64,000 nucleotides of DNA from JAKFDI01 sp036676235 (GTDB taxonomy: Bacteria > Pseudomonadota > Gammaproteobacteria > Burkholderiales > Burkholderiaceae_C): positions 62,001 to 126,000 of the forward strand of contig JAKFDI010000103.1 in assembly GCA_036676235.1 (NCBI GenBank), written 5' to 3'. The translations under genes were made by a program, and so were the position numbers. Shown here piece by piece: positions 20,597-29,681 of this stretch (positions are counted from its first letter, which is position 1; each line of letters opens with the position of its first letter). The notes below the pieces were generated by a model. The model had not been told where the DNA came from and searched no databases. It saw only the letters and a program-made list of their open reading frames with translations.

Positions 20597-20628
20597 GGTG
20601 GTTCACCACCTCAGGCCCGGGGAGGGCC
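20597..20628 (-). other. Two adjacent hairpins upstream of glyA
   Basis: GGTGG-TTCA-CCACC (20597-20610) is followed by GGCCC-GGGGA-GGGCC (20614-20628), in the gap between the lytic transglycosylase gene and glyA. There is no T-run, so a rho-independent terminator is not assured; they could be leader structures of glyA. Confidence 0.35.
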
Positions 20629-20687
20629 GCATCGCCAGTTGCGCGGTCCGCGGAGTTTAGCGTGGCAGACCGCGGCTCTCGCGCAGA

Positions 20688-21575
20688 TCAGCGCAGGAAC
20701 GCGACGCGCTCCTCGGTGGTTTGCTGCTTCGTGTCCACCGGGGTGGGGACCGGCGCTTCCGCTTCGCGCGTCGGCGACGCGGAGTCCGCCGGGGCAACCA
20801 CCAAGGTCTTCTTGCCAGCGACGAACTGCAGTTGTTCGCGGGCGGCAAGCACCTTCGCCGCATAGCCGCCGTCGTCGGGCAGGTTGGCCGCGCCGACGTA
20901 ATAGCGCAGGCCGCCTTCGAGGCTGCCGGCGCGTGCGATGCACTCGCGCAGCACCATGGCACCGACCCGCAGATTGGTGACCGGGTCGAACGCGGCGTGG
21001 TTGCCGCCGAAGCGCACGTACTTGTCGTCGTGCACTCGTGTCATGACCTGCATCAGACCCTGGGCACCGACGGAACTTTGCGCAAAGGGGTTGAAGCTCG
21101 ATTCGATCGCCATGATGGCAAGCAGCAGCGTCGGATCGAGTTCCGCACGCTCGCCGATGGCCCAGGCTTCCTTGACCAGGCGGCTGATCGGCTCGGGTGC
21201 CACGCGGTAGCGCCGCGCGATCCAGTGGGCGATCTTGGCCTGCTGGCGGGTCAGTTCGCTCGGGTCGGTGGCCGTGGCGCGGTTGATGGCCCGCGGCTCA
21301 CTCAGTTGAGCAGCAAGGAGTTCATCCGGATCGGTGCGTGCGTCCTGGCGGGCTTGCAGCCACGTGAGCGCCTTCAGCTCGACGCCTTCACGCAACTCGG
21401 CGCGGCCGCCGACGAAGAGCGCGGCCGTCACGCCGATCAGCCCGAGCAGGGCGAATGTGTTGTGGCTGACCTCGAGCAGGCCCCGGCCCACGTCGCGAAG
21501 GAACACGCCCAGCGAGTCGGCACAGGCGATGCCTGCGTCCCGGCACGGGTCGATGAAACGGCGAAGCGCTGTCAT
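20688..21575 (-). CDS. Membrane-anchored lytic transglycosylase (SLT domain)
   Basis: Cleaves glycan strands of peptidoglycan in the periplasm. A hydrophobic segment (about 40-56, TFALLGLIGVTAALFVGG) anchors it. The SLT domain runs from about 140 to 240, with catalytic Glu in AIESSFNPFAQSSVGAQGLM and the LRYYVGAANLPDDGGY segment. The C-terminal 45 residues are low-complexity. The length of 295 fits small Slt-like enzymes. It is monocistronic or co-transcribed toward glyA. Confidence 0.85.
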   Translation of the reverse strand: MTALRRFIDPCRDAGIACADSLGVFLRDVGRGLLEVSHNTFALLGLIGVTAALFVGGRAELREGVELKALTWLQARQDARTDPDELLAAQLSEPRAINRATATDPSELTRQQAKIAHWIARRYRVAPEPISRLVKEAWAIGERAELDPTLLLAIMAIESSFNPFAQSSVGAQGLMQVMTRVHDDKYVRFGGNHAAFDPVTNLRVGAMVLRECIARAGSLEGGLRYYVGAANLPDDGGYAAKVLAAREQLQFVAGKKTLVVAPADSASPTREAEAPVPTPVDTKQQTTEERVAFLR

Positions 21576-21846
21576 GTGCTTCCTCTTTCGGGCGTTTCAC
21601 GTGGGCTTGCCATGCATGCCTGACATGCTGGCGGCACAGGTGCCACGGCGATAATCGGCCGGCCGTTGCGACGGGAACTGTTGCCAGCCCAGACTTCGCA
21701 GCATGCCGGTTCGGCAGCGTTGCGCCCATTTCACTCGACGACGTGGGGCGCGGGTTATCCCTGAGATTCAAACGGGGAGACGGATTCTAGGAAGCCAATT
21801 CATAACCGGTCAACACTTTGAGTCCGTCTTTTAATTACATTTCTGT
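21576..21846. other. Divergent intergenic region upstream of ubiD, AT-rich at its right end
   Basis: The last 70 bp before ubiD are distinctly AT-rich (AATTCATAACC, CTTTTAATTACATTTC) against the GC-rich surroundings, so promoters for ubiD and perhaps the transglycosylase are likely here. No Shine-Dalgarno precedes the ubiD ATG. No well-spaced -35/-10 pair could be fixed. Confidence 0.35.
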
Positions 21847-23415
21847 ATGAAGTATCGAGATCTGCGGCACTTCATCAACGGGTTGGAGCAAATGGGCGAG
21901 CTGACGCGGATCGCACATCCAGTCTCCGCGCGGCTCGAAATGACAGCGCTCAGTGACTTGATGCTGCGCGCGGGCGGACCAGCACTGCTTTTCGAGCACC
22001 CCCCCGGTTACGAAATTTCCGCCTTGACAAACCTGTTTGGTTCCACGCGGCGCGTGGCGCTCGGCATGGGCGCCGACGATCTGGGCGAACTGCGCGACGT
22101 CGGGCGGATGCTGGCGAGCCTGAAGGAGCCCGAGCCGCCCCGCGGCGTGAAAGACGCCGGCCGCCTGTTGCAGATGGCCAAGGCGCTGTGGGACATGAAG
22201 CCTGCGGTCGTGCGCAATGCACCCTGTCAGGAAGAGGTTTGCGAAGGTTCCGAAGTGAATCTGGCGCGCCTGCCGGTGCAGACCTGCTGGCCAGGCGATG
22301 CAGGGCCGCTGATTACCTGGGGCCTGGTCATCACCCGCGGTCCGCAAGGCGGGCCGAGCGCGCGGCGGCGCCAGAACCTGGGCATCTACCGCCAGCAGGT
22401 GATTGCGCCCGACCAGGTCATCATGCGTTGGCTGGCCCATCGTGGCGGGGCGCTCGATTTCCGCGAGTTCGCGCAGGCGAATCCGGGGCAGCCGTTTCCC
22501 ATCGCCGTGGCGCTGGGCGCAGATCCGGCCACGATTCTCGGCGCAGTGACCCCAGTGCCCGACAGCCTGTCGGAGTACCAGTTCGCCGGGCTGCTGCGCG
22601 GCAGCCGCACCGAACTGGTGGACACAGCGGTGGGCGAGGGCGATGTCCTGCTTCAAGTGCCGGCCACTACTGAGATCGTGCTCGAGGGTCACATTCCCAC
22701 GGCGCCCGCCGGATACATCGGCGAGAGCGCCCATGGCGTTGCGACGAAGGAAATCGGCGGCTACTTGCACGCCCTCGAAGGCCCGTTTGGCGACCACACT
22801 GGCTACTACAACGAGCAGGACTGGTTTCCGGTCTTCCATATAGAGCGCATCACCAATCGGCGCTCGCCGATCTATCACTCCACCTACACCGGCAAGCCGC
22901 CCGACGAGCCGGCGATGCTGGGCGTGGCGCTGAACGAGGTGTTCGTGCCGCTGCTGCAGAAGCAGTTTCCGGAGATCGTCGACTTCTATCTGCCGCCCGA
23001 GGGTTGCAGCTACCGCATGGCGATCGTCAGCATCCGCAAGAGCTACGCCGGCCATGCGAAGCGGCTGATGTTCGGAATCTGGAGCTTCCTGCGCCAGTTC
23101 ATGTACACCAAGTTCATCGTCGTGACGGACGACGATGTCGACATCCGCAACTGGGCCGAGGTGATGTGGGCGATCACCACGCGCGTGGACCCGGTGCGCG
23201 ACACCACCCTGGTCGATCACACACCCATCGACTACCTCGACTTCGCCTCGCCCGTGAGCGGCCTGGGCGGAAAGATGGGGCTCGACGCCACGAACAAGTG
23301 GCCGGGCGAAACCGCGCGTGAATGGGGGCGGCCCATCACGATGGATCAAGCGGTGGAGCGCAAGGTAGAAGCGTTGTTCGACGACATCATGCGGGGCCGA
23401 ACGCAAGGGAACTGA
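21847..23415 (+). CDS. ubiD: UbiD family decarboxylase
   Basis: Prenylated-FMN-dependent decarboxylase, most likely 4-hydroxy-3-polyprenylbenzoate decarboxylase of ubiquinone synthesis. The start MKYRDLRHFINGLEQMGEL and segments WGLVITRGPQGGPSARRRQN, ISIRKSYAGHAKRLMFGIW and VVTDDDVDIRNWAEVMWAI are diagnostic. The 522-residue length is close to E. coli UbiD. The start ATG has no Shine-Dalgarno (preceding ACATTTCTGT). No ubiX is nearby. A terminator follows at about 150 bp. Confidence 0.93.
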   Translation: MKYRDLRHFINGLEQMGELTRIAHPVSARLEMTALSDLMLRAGGPALLFEHPPGYEISALTNLFGSTRRVALGMGADDLGELRDVGRMLASLKEPEPPRGVKDAGRLLQMAKALWDMKPAVVRNAPCQEEVCEGSEVNLARLPVQTCWPGDAGPLITWGLVITRGPQGGPSARRRQNLGIYRQQVIAPDQVIMRWLAHRGGALDFREFAQANPGQPFPIAVALGADPATILGAVTPVPDSLSEYQFAGLLRGSRTELVDTAVGEGDVLLQVPATTEIVLEGHIPTAPAGYIGESAHGVATKEIGGYLHALEGPFGDHTGYYNEQDWFPVFHIERITNRRSPIYHSTYTGKPPDEPAMLGVALNEVFVPLLQKQFPEIVDFYLPPEGCSYRMAIVSIRKSYAGHAKRLMFGIWSFLRQFMYTKFIVVTDDDVDIRNWAEVMWAITTRVDPVRDTTLVDHTPIDYLDFASPVSGLGGKMGLDATNKWPGETAREWGRPITMDQAVERKVEALFDDIMRGRTQGN

Positions 23416-23564
23416 GGCACGAGGGTCAATCCTTGCCGCACTTCGCCGGCTGCGCTATCTTTGCTTCGCCTGCATGCAGGCAACCTCAGATGCGCAGTCT
23501 CTGCGCCACAGGAGCCCTGGACTCACTACCTCCGGAGCCCCGAATCGGCGGCGTCAGCCGCCCA

Positions 23565-23602
23565 CCCCGCTCACCGCAAGGCCGAGCGGGGTTCGCTTTT
23601 TG
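23565..23602 (+). terminator. Intrinsic terminator after ubiD
   Basis: The stem CCCCGCTC/GAGCGGGG (23565-23572, 23584-23591) with an 11-nt loop is followed by TTCGCTTTTT on the plus strand. A smaller GGCGGC-GTCA-GCCGCC hairpin sits just before it. The orientation fits termination of ubiD transcription ahead of the convergent T6SS tssL end. Confidence 0.75.
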
Positions 23603-23634
23603 CGTGCTCAGTTTCTGGACTCACAGACCGACAT

Positions 23635-24426
23635 TCAGGGCAGCGTGATCGTCACGTGCGCCGGCTGCGGCGCCAGCATTACGACCTGGCTGTAGCGGCC
23701 GAGGTCATCGGTTGTCTGGCGATCGAGCGAATGGCGGATGCCCAGAAACGCGAGCAGCCCCGCCAGCGCGAACACCGAGCCGATCGCCCACAGCGGCACC
23801 TCGGTGCGCAGCGCATGGATCACGCTGTCGGGTGCCGCCCAGTGCGGGGCGAATCCGGCCCGGCGGCCTTTGAGGTGCGCGATCTCGTCACCCAGGCGGC
23901 CCGTCAGGTAGTTCAACTTTTCCGTGCCTTCGAGAAGGTACTTGCCTTGAAAGCCGATGAGCAGGCACATGTGGAACACCTCGAGCAACTGCACCCGTGC
24001 GGCGCCGCCCTGTCTGAGGGTTTCGAGGTGCTCGAAGAAGCGTTCGCCCGCCAGTTGCTCGCCGAAGAACTCGATCTGCAGCGGCCGGCGCTCCCATGCA
24101 TCGCGCACCCTCGACTGCGAAGCCAGCACGACCTCGTCGACCAGCGCACAGAACGCGAACTTCGAGAGGTACATGTCGTCCGCCGAAGCGCCGAGGCGCT
24201 TGCCGCCGCGATCGAACTCAGTGAGAAAGGAGAGTATGCGCTCTCGAAACGCATCGGCATCGTGCGGCGCATAGCGGTTCTTGAGCAGAAACACCATATA
24301 GAAGCCGTCGTAGAGCAGATCGAGCAGGCTCGATGCATCTCGCGGCGATGTGGAAACGGCGGGCGTGCGTCCGACGGCTGCCGTTGCCGATTGGCCGAAC
24401 AGGGATGGCGGGTGGGTCTCGGTCAT
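23635..24426 (-). CDS. tssL: T6SS inner-membrane protein TssL (DotU/IcmH family), short form
   Basis: Membrane-complex component contacting TssK and TssM. The cytoplasmic DotU hook domain has YDGFYMVFLLKNRY, LSKFAFCALVDEVVL and LEVFHMCLLIGFQGKYL. One C-terminal transmembrane helix (about residues 213-233) follows. Only about 30 residues come after the helix, so there is no OmpA-like peptidoglycan domain. It is the last gene of the leftward tssJ-tssK-tssL set, 15 bp from tssK. Confidence 0.93.
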   Translation of the reverse strand: MTETHPPSLFGQSATAAVGRTPAVSTSPRDASSLLDLLYDGFYMVFLLKNRYAPHDADAFRERILSFLTEFDRGGKRLGASADDMYLSKFAFCALVDEVVLASQSRVRDAWERRPLQIEFFGEQLAGERFFEHLETLRQGGAARVQLLEVFHMCLLIGFQGKYLLEGTEKLNYLTGRLGDEIAHLKGRRAGFAPHWAAPDSVIHALRTEVPLWAIGSVFALAGLLAFLGIRHSLDRQTTDDLGRYSQVVMLAPQPAHVTITLP

Positions 24427-24441
24427 GGCTTCGCGCTTTGG

Positions 24442-25803
24442 CTACTGATTCAGTGCGAACAATTCGATCTGCAGATCGCTGATGCCCGACGGCACGTAGA
24501 TCGCCATGGCCTGCGCCTGCAGCATGCGTTCGTACAGCGAGCCTCGCGGCTCCAGCGCGAAGTAGTGCGCGCCCGGCCGCACCGGAATGGCGGATGGAAC
24601 TTGCGTGGCATGCGCAAGACGTACGCCGCTCATGGCCGACAGCACGAGCTTGTCAACGTCGTCCGGTGCGCCGACCTTGAACCGGATCGGCACGGCCTCC
24701 ACCAAGTCGGCCGACGGCATGGCCGCCTGAACGCCGATGTAGAAGCTCGTCGAGGCGGTGATCTTGTCGGAGTCGAGCCGGCCGTGATGAAACGACGGCC
24801 TGATCTCCTGAAGCGCAATCGAGAAGTAGCGCGTCGAGATCACTGTCTCAAGTAGCTCGCGGATGATCTCGTCCAGACGGTGGAACGAATCGCCGGGAGA
24901 GGCGTGCCGGTAAGCCGGCAGATCCGCGAGCGTGAAGGACTTCGAGAACGTCATCAGTGCGCCGGCGAGTTCGAGCAGGCGCTCGTAAAGCCTCTCCGGA
25001 TGCAGCCCGGCATGGTGATGCAGGTGCGACAGCCCCGCGAAAGCGGCACTCGCCGTGTGCAGCAGCCAGAACGACGCAATGTCACCGGAGCGGAACTCGA
25101 TCACGTGCCGGGACGGCTCGCGATGAAAGCCATAGAGCGCATCGACTTTGGCTTGCAGCACGTCGAGCAACCGCCGGAGCATGCCTTGCAACGTCGGCGA
25201 GGCGGCGATCGAAAGCGACGGTGCCACGAAGCGCGAATCCGCCTCGAACGGTCCGGTGGCGGAGCGGCGCAATCTGACGACCGGCACGCTGACCAGATGA
25301 TCCCGCGGCTCGCCGTCCGGCAGCATGCGTGCGGCGCGGCGAAGCACCGCGACTTCGGCCTGCGCCGCCGCCGTGAACCAGTCGCCGGCCGCGACGTTCC
25401 GCTGCACATAGCGCAACGCGCCATCGGCCTGATCGCCCGCGCTGAAGTTGCTGCCGTTCTGCCTCAACGGCGCCATGGCGACATGAAAGACAAGTTCATT
25501 GCTGGTCGACCCGAGCGAGGCAAGGCTCACAGGTACCGGAAGATCGTCTTCGGCCGGCGCCGAATACAAGTCGCCGTCCGGAAACACGATCTGCAGCTCG
25601 ATGAAACGCAGCACGCCTGTTGCCAGCGCATCCGCATCGAGGCGGACGCGCCGCACGCCCCACGCATAGGGATGCAGCGCGCGCGCGAACTCCGCCGCTC
25701 GCCATTCGTGATAGGCATCTTGCCGCTGGAAATGCTGTGGCCGCAAGAAGAGGCCTTCGCCCCAAAGAACCTTTGAAGATGGAATCAAGTCACTGTCTCG
25801 CAA
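24442..25803 (-). CDS. tssK: T6SS baseplate protein TssK
   Basis: Connects the baseplate wedges to the TssJLM membrane complex. The N-terminus has the hallmark VLWGEGLFLRPQHFQRQDAY. The body contains the expected VEAVPIRFKVGAPDDVDKLV and the C-terminal YFALEPRGSLYERMLQAQAM segments. It has 453 residues, the family norm. It is separated from tssJ by 158 bp of sequence in which I recognise nothing. Confidence 0.95.
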   Translation of the reverse strand: MRDSDLIPSSKVLWGEGLFLRPQHFQRQDAYHEWRAAEFARALHPYAWGVRRVRLDADALATGVLRFIELQIVFPDGDLYSAPAEDDLPVPVSLASLGSTSNELVFHVAMAPLRQNGSNFSAGDQADGALRYVQRNVAAGDWFTAAAQAEVAVLRRAARMLPDGEPRDHLVSVPVVRLRRSATGPFEADSRFVAPSLSIAASPTLQGMLRRLLDVLQAKVDALYGFHREPSRHVIEFRSGDIASFWLLHTASAAFAGLSHLHHHAGLHPERLYERLLELAGALMTFSKSFTLADLPAYRHASPGDSFHRLDEIIRELLETVISTRYFSIALQEIRPSFHHGRLDSDKITASTSFYIGVQAAMPSADLVEAVPIRFKVGAPDDVDKLVLSAMSGVRLAHATQVPSAIPVRPGAHYFALEPRGSLYERMLQAQAMAIYVPSGISDLQIELFALNQ

Positions 25804-25961
25804 ACCATAGCCCGTTGGACATACCGGCGCGTCGGACCCGCGCGGCGATGCGCAGTCCGCTTCGGCTGGTGCCCTCCTCGAAGCGCGCGCAGCTTAGGTC
25901 AACAACTGCGCAGCGCTTCTCCCCAAGGCGAGTGGAATACGTTCCGACACAACCCGGCGCG

Positions 25962-26618
25962 TCATTGGCAACGCACACCGGCGAGGCGGCGAGATTCCGG
26001 CGCAGTCATGAGAGGCTCGCCTACCGCAACGCTCAACGCACAACCGTGAGCGCCGATCGTGATGCCGGTTCGCGCCGCCTCCGCGGCATCGAAGATGAAC
26101 TTCCAGCGCTGTGGATCCGGTGATCGCAGGAGCGCAACGATGGCGATGTGGGTGACCTCGAGCGGCAGCGTTTCGACCACTTCATATCTTTGTCCGGGGG
26201 TGAGCACGACTTCGCGCATCTCGACGACTTCACTGCCGAGCGAATGGCCGCTCGGACTCGAGTCCTTGAATGCTTCGTAAGGCGTTCGCGAGAAAGCGGC
26301 ATAGCCACGTAGCTTGTAAATGCGTGCAACAAGTGAAAGTGACTGGCCCTTGCTGTCGGTGTTCAGCGCTTGGCCTGCGTGCATGCGAAGCGTGATGCGC
26401 TTGGGCTCGGATGCGGCCGGAATGATGCCCTCCGGCAGGCTCTTCGGAGGTGGCTTGCTGAGCCCCACCATCTCCATCGCCTTGCTCAAGACGCCTCCCT
26501 CTCCACTTCGCGATGCACAGCCGCATACGCTGAGCGACAACGCCAGAGCCAACGTGCCGAGGCCTCGATGAATGCTGGGACCAGAGGGTTGCGAGCGCCG
26601 CTCGTGCGAAGGGGTCAT
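25962..26618 (-). CDS. tssJ: T6SS outer-membrane lipoprotein TssJ
   Basis: Outer-membrane anchor of the TssJLM complex. The signal peptide RGLGTLALALSLSVCGC ends in a lipobox (VCGC). The mature domain includes the SciN-like beta pattern (LRMHAGQALNTDSKGQSLSLVARIYKL, then TPGQRYEVVETLPLEVTHIAIVALLR; stretches listed as landmarks). It is the first gene of the leftward T6SS arm, divergent from the TPR lipoprotein gene. Its TssM partner is not in the window. Confidence 0.88.
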   Translation of the reverse strand: MTPSHERRSQPSGPSIHRGLGTLALALSLSVCGCASRSGEGGVLSKAMEMVGLSKPPPKSLPEGIIPAASEPKRITLRMHAGQALNTDSKGQSLSLVARIYKLRGYAAFSRTPYEAFKDSSPSGHSLGSEVVEMREVVLTPGQRYEVVETLPLEVTHIAIVALLRSPDPQRWKFIFDAAEAARTGITIGAHGCALSVAVGEPLMTAPESRRLAGVRCQ

Positions 26619-26934
26619 ATCGCTGTGTCTCGTCGCTGTATGTCGTGTGAGTGCGCGTCGATCGCGATGCGCATGTCGATGGCGTCGCGCTCGGCAAGGA
26701 TGCGACCGAAAGCATGGACTGACGCGCTACGCCGCGTGGTTCGGCGCGCGCGGATAGTAGCTTTGGTCTACGTGTGACGAACCTTGCCGCGCATCCCTTC
26801 TTTAGGGGTGGCCGGAACAAATCCTTCATCTACATTACGCCGCAAATCGAAGTTGGCCATTGTTCTTCTCGACGCAATAGCACCGAAGAGCATCGACAAC
26901 AAATTCTCTGAAGAGCATCGAAGAAGAAGGTCGA
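26619..26934. promoter_or_regulatory. Divergent T6SS control region
   Basis: This 316-bp gene-free stretch lies between the two T6SS arms. Its right end is less GC-rich and carries a 12-bp direct repeat (annotated separately). A CCCTTCTTTAGGGG hairpin lies near 26805. No sigma-54 -24/-12 element and no convincing sigma-70 pair were found by eye. Both operons must start here or within it. Confidence 0.5.
26885..26921 (+). repeat. 12-bp direct repeat ahead of the T6SS operon
   Basis: GAAGAGCATCGA occurs at 26885-26896 and 26910-26921, start to start 25 bp. The second copy runs into the AGAAGAAGG Shine-Dalgarno of the first gene. The position suggests an operator or translational control site; that is inference. 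Confidence 0.5.
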
Positions 26935-27618
26935 ATGAGGCGAGGAATACACGACGAGGTCAATGCGGCGCCGCAGCCGGTTCCGGCGCACGCTAGGCGC
27001 GGGCTCCACTTGAAAGTCATGCTCGTGTGCGCGGCAGCTTTCATGAGCGCCTGCACCACCACGCCCATCGAGCCGCCCAAGCCGGCACCCAAGGTGGAAA
27101 GCCTGCCGGAACTCATGCACCAGGCCGAGACGGCCGCTGCCGCAGGCGACACGGAGAAGGCCCGCAGTGCGCTGCGCGCCGCCGCGAAGGTCGACCCAGT
27201 GAGCAAGGCGCCGTGGCTCGAGCTTGCCGAAACGTACTTCGCAAGCGACGACTATGGCAACGCCATTCTTTCGGCGCAAGAGGTGCTTCAGCGCGATGCA
27301 TCGGACAGCGTGGCCGCCAGCGTGCTGGCCGTCAGCGGATTGCGCGTGTCCATCCAGGCGCTGGGAACGCTGCGCCAACAGAACAACATTGCCGCCGGTA
27401 CCCGCAGTGAAGCAGAGACATTGGCCAGGAGCCTTCGTGAGCTGCTGGGCGAGCCCGTGCTCGTGCCTCGCCCGGTCGTCGAAGAGCCACCACCGCCCCC
27501 GCCGCCCCGTCGTCGAAAGCGCGCGGCGACGCCCGTTGAGCGTCCGTCCGATACGCCTAGGGCCGCGCCGCCGGCGAAGGCAGCTACCGCGACCAATCCG
27601 TTCGACAAGCTCAAGTAA
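26935..27618 (+). CDS. T6SS-associated TPR lipoprotein
   Basis: First gene of the rightward T6SS operon. The signal peptide LHLKVMLVCAAAFMSAC gives a lipobox MSAC at about residue 40. The mature protein has two to three TPR-like helical repeats (ELMHQAETAAAAGDTEKARSA, then PWLELAETYFASDDYGNAIL). A proline-rich tail with EEPPPPPPPRRRKR ends in NPFDKLK. The TPR pattern suggests a scaffold in the outer membrane or periplasm. The precise T6SS role is unknown. The start has a good Shine-Dalgarno (AGAAGG); the N-terminus before the signal is long for a lipoprotein. Confidence 0.7.
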   Translation: MRRGIHDEVNAAPQPVPAHARRGLHLKVMLVCAAAFMSACTTTPIEPPKPAPKVESLPELMHQAETAAAAGDTEKARSALRAAAKVDPVSKAPWLELAETYFASDDYGNAILSAQEVLQRDASDSVAASVLAVSGLRVSIQALGTLRQQNNIAAGTRSEAETLARSLRELLGEPVLVPRPVVEEPPPPPPPRRRKRAATPVERPSDTPRAAPPAKAATATNPFDKLK

Positions 27619-27648
27619 CCAGCCCGCGCACACACCGAAAGGGAATCC

Positions 27649-28164
27649 ATGGCCAAGAAAGACAGTGTTCAGAAGCGGCTCGACAAAGTGCGGCCGCCGC
27701 GGGTGCAACTGACCTATGACGTCGAGATCGGTGACGCGATCGAGCAGAAGGAAATTCCTTTTGTTACCGGCGTTCTGGCCGACTTCACCGGTCGCCAAGA
27801 TCCCGACAAGCCGCTTGCGAAGCTGAAGGATCGAAAGTTCGTGAATGTCGATCTCGACAACTTCGATGAAGTGATGAAGGGGATGGCGCCGGCCGCTTCA
27901 TACCGTGTCAAGAACAAGCTCGGAGCTGAAGGCGGCGAGTTCGCAGTCAATCTGAAGTTCAGCCAGATCGAGGACTTTCGGCCCGAGTCGGTGGTTCAGC
28001 AGGTCGCGCCCCTCCGAAAGCTGCTCGACGCACGGACCAAGCTGGCCGACCTGCGCAACAAGCTCGCCGGCAACGAGAGGCTCGAGGACATCCTCGGCGA
28101 GGTGCTGTCGAACACCGAACAACTCAAGGCGCTCGGCGACGAGTCCACGAAGGCCGGGGAGTGA
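27649..28164 (+). CDS. tssB: T6SS contractile sheath small subunit TssB (VipA)
   Basis: Forms the sheath with TssC around the Hcp tube. The N-terminal SVQKRLDKVRPPRVQLTYDV and LPFVTGVLADFTG-like segment (here IPFVTGVLADFTG) are diagnostic. The C-terminal EDILGEVLSNTEQLKAL helix fits. The 171-residue length is standard. AAAGGGA lies 6 nt before the ATG. It overlaps a GTG of the tssC frame; the operon continues with tssC. Confidence 0.96.
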   Translation: MAKKDSVQKRLDKVRPPRVQLTYDVEIGDAIEQKEIPFVTGVLADFTGRQDPDKPLAKLKDRKFVNVDLDNFDEVMKGMAPAASYRVKNKLGAEGGEFAVNLKFSQIEDFRPESVVQQVAPLRKLLDARTKLADLRNKLAGNERLEDILGEVLSNTEQLKALGDESTKAGE

Positions 28165-28169
28165 CCGCC

Positions 28170-29654
28170 ATGCTGCAAGCCGATTCGCCCCCCCAGCTCG
28201 CGCCCTCCACGGCGCAGGTCTCGCTGCTCGATCAGATCGTCACACAAAGCAAAGTGGCTCGATCTGCCACCGAGCACATCCGTGCGAAGGATCTGATCGC
28301 CGAACTCGTGCGGGAGGTTCTCGAAGGCACCGTGGTGGTGTCCGAGAACCTCAGTGTGACGCTGGACGCCCGTGTCGCCGAGCTCGATGCGCTGATTTCA
28401 GCGCAGCTCAGCGAGGTCATGCACCACGCGGACTTCCAGAAGCTCGAATCCACGTGGACAGGATTGCACTATCTCTGCAAGCACACTTCCACCGGTTCGA
28501 TGATGAAGATCAAGGTCTTCAACGCCAACAAGAAGGAGCTTGTTCGCGACTTCAAGACGGCCATCGATTTCGATCAGAGCGCGCTCTTCAAGAAGGTCTA
28601 CGAAGAGGAGTTCGGAACGTTCGGCGGCGCGCCGTTCGGCACGCTGATCGGCGATTTCGACGTGAGCCGTCAGCCCGAAGACATGTACTTCGTCGAGCAG
28701 ATGTCCCACGTGGCGGCCGCGTCGCACGCACCGTTCATCTCGGCAGCTTCGGCCGACATGTTTGGTATCGACGGCTTCACCGATCTCGGCAAGCCCCGTG
28801 ATCTCTCCAAGGTGTTCGACACCGTCGACTACGCGAAATGGAAGTCGTTCCGCGAGTCTGAAGACGCCCGCTACGTCGGATTGACGATTCCCCGGTTCCT
28901 CGGCCGCCTGCCCTACAACCCGAAGGACGGAACGACGGTCGAGGGATTCAACTTCGTCGAAGACGTGGATGGATCGGATCACGGCAAGTACCTGTGGGTC
29001 AACGCAGCCTATGCCTTCGGCGCGCGTCTCACGTCGGCCTTCGAGAACTTCGGCTGGTGCGCAGCCATCCGCGGCGTGGAAGGCGGAGGATTGGTCGAGG
29101 ACTTGCCTACGCACACCTTCAAGACCGATGAGGGTGAAATCGCGTTGAAGTGTCCGACGGAGGTCGCGATTACCGACCGTCGCGAGAAAGAACTTAGCGA
29201 TCTCGGCTTCATCCCGCTGGTGCACTGCAAGAACACCGACTACGCCGCCTTCTTCGGCACGCAGTCGACCCAGCGGCCCAAGAAGTACGACTCCGATTCC
29301 GCGACGGCCAATGCCGCGCTTTCAGCGCAACTGCAGTACGTCTTCTCGGTCTGCCGGATTGCGCACTATCTGAAGTCGATCATGCGAGACAAGATCGGCA
29401 GCTTTGCTTCGGCGGGCAATGTCGGCGAGTTTCTCAATCGCTGGCTTTCGCAGTACGTCGTCGAGGACGACAACGCTACGCAGGAAACAAAGGCCGCATA
29501 TCCGCTGCGGTCCGCAAGCGTTGAAGTCTCCGAAGTTCCGGGAAAGCCGGGCACCTATCGTGCCGTGTCGTTCATCCGTCCGCATTTCCAGCTCGACGAA
29601 CTCTCCGTATCCCTTCGACTCGTCGCCGAGCTTCCGCAGTCCCAGAAGGGGTAA
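28170..29654 (+). CDS. tssC: T6SS contractile sheath large subunit TssC (VipB)
   Basis: The ATG at 28170 was chosen because GGGGAG lies 8 nt upstream; an in-frame GTG at 28161 overlaps the tssB stop. The 494 residues have the family landmarks FQKLESTWTGLHYLCKHT, EEEFGTFGGAPFGTLIGDF, FLGRLPYNPKDGTTVEGF and a C-terminal FHPHFQLDEL-like stretch (IRPHFQLDELSVSLRLVAE). It forms the sheath wall and the hooks recognised by ClpV together with TssB. Confidence 0.96.
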   Translation: MLQADSPPQLAPSTAQVSLLDQIVTQSKVARSATEHIRAKDLIAELVREVLEGTVVVSENLSVTLDARVAELDALISAQLSEVMHHADFQKLESTWTGLHYLCKHTSTGSMMKIKVFNANKKELVRDFKTAIDFDQSALFKKVYEEEFGTFGGAPFGTLIGDFDVSRQPEDMYFVEQMSHVAAASHAPFISAASADMFGIDGFTDLGKPRDLSKVFDTVDYAKWKSFRESEDARYVGLTIPRFLGRLPYNPKDGTTVEGFNFVEDVDGSDHGKYLWVNAAYAFGARLTSAFENFGWCAAIRGVEGGGLVEDLPTHTFKTDEGEIALKCPTEVAITDRREKELSDLGFIPLVHCKNTDYAAFFGTQSTQRPKKYDSDSATANAALSAQLQYVFSVCRIAHYLKSIMRDKIGSFASAGNVGEFLNRWLSQYVVEDDNATQETKAAYPLRSASVEVSEVPGKPGTYRAVSFIRPHFQLDELSVSLRLVAELPQSQKG

Positions 29655-29681
29655 CAAGCAACACTGACAGGGAAGATCAAC

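Noticed and set aside
26619..26934. Sigma-54 promoter for the T6SS
   Set aside because: No TGGCA-N7-TTGC element was found on either strand by eye.
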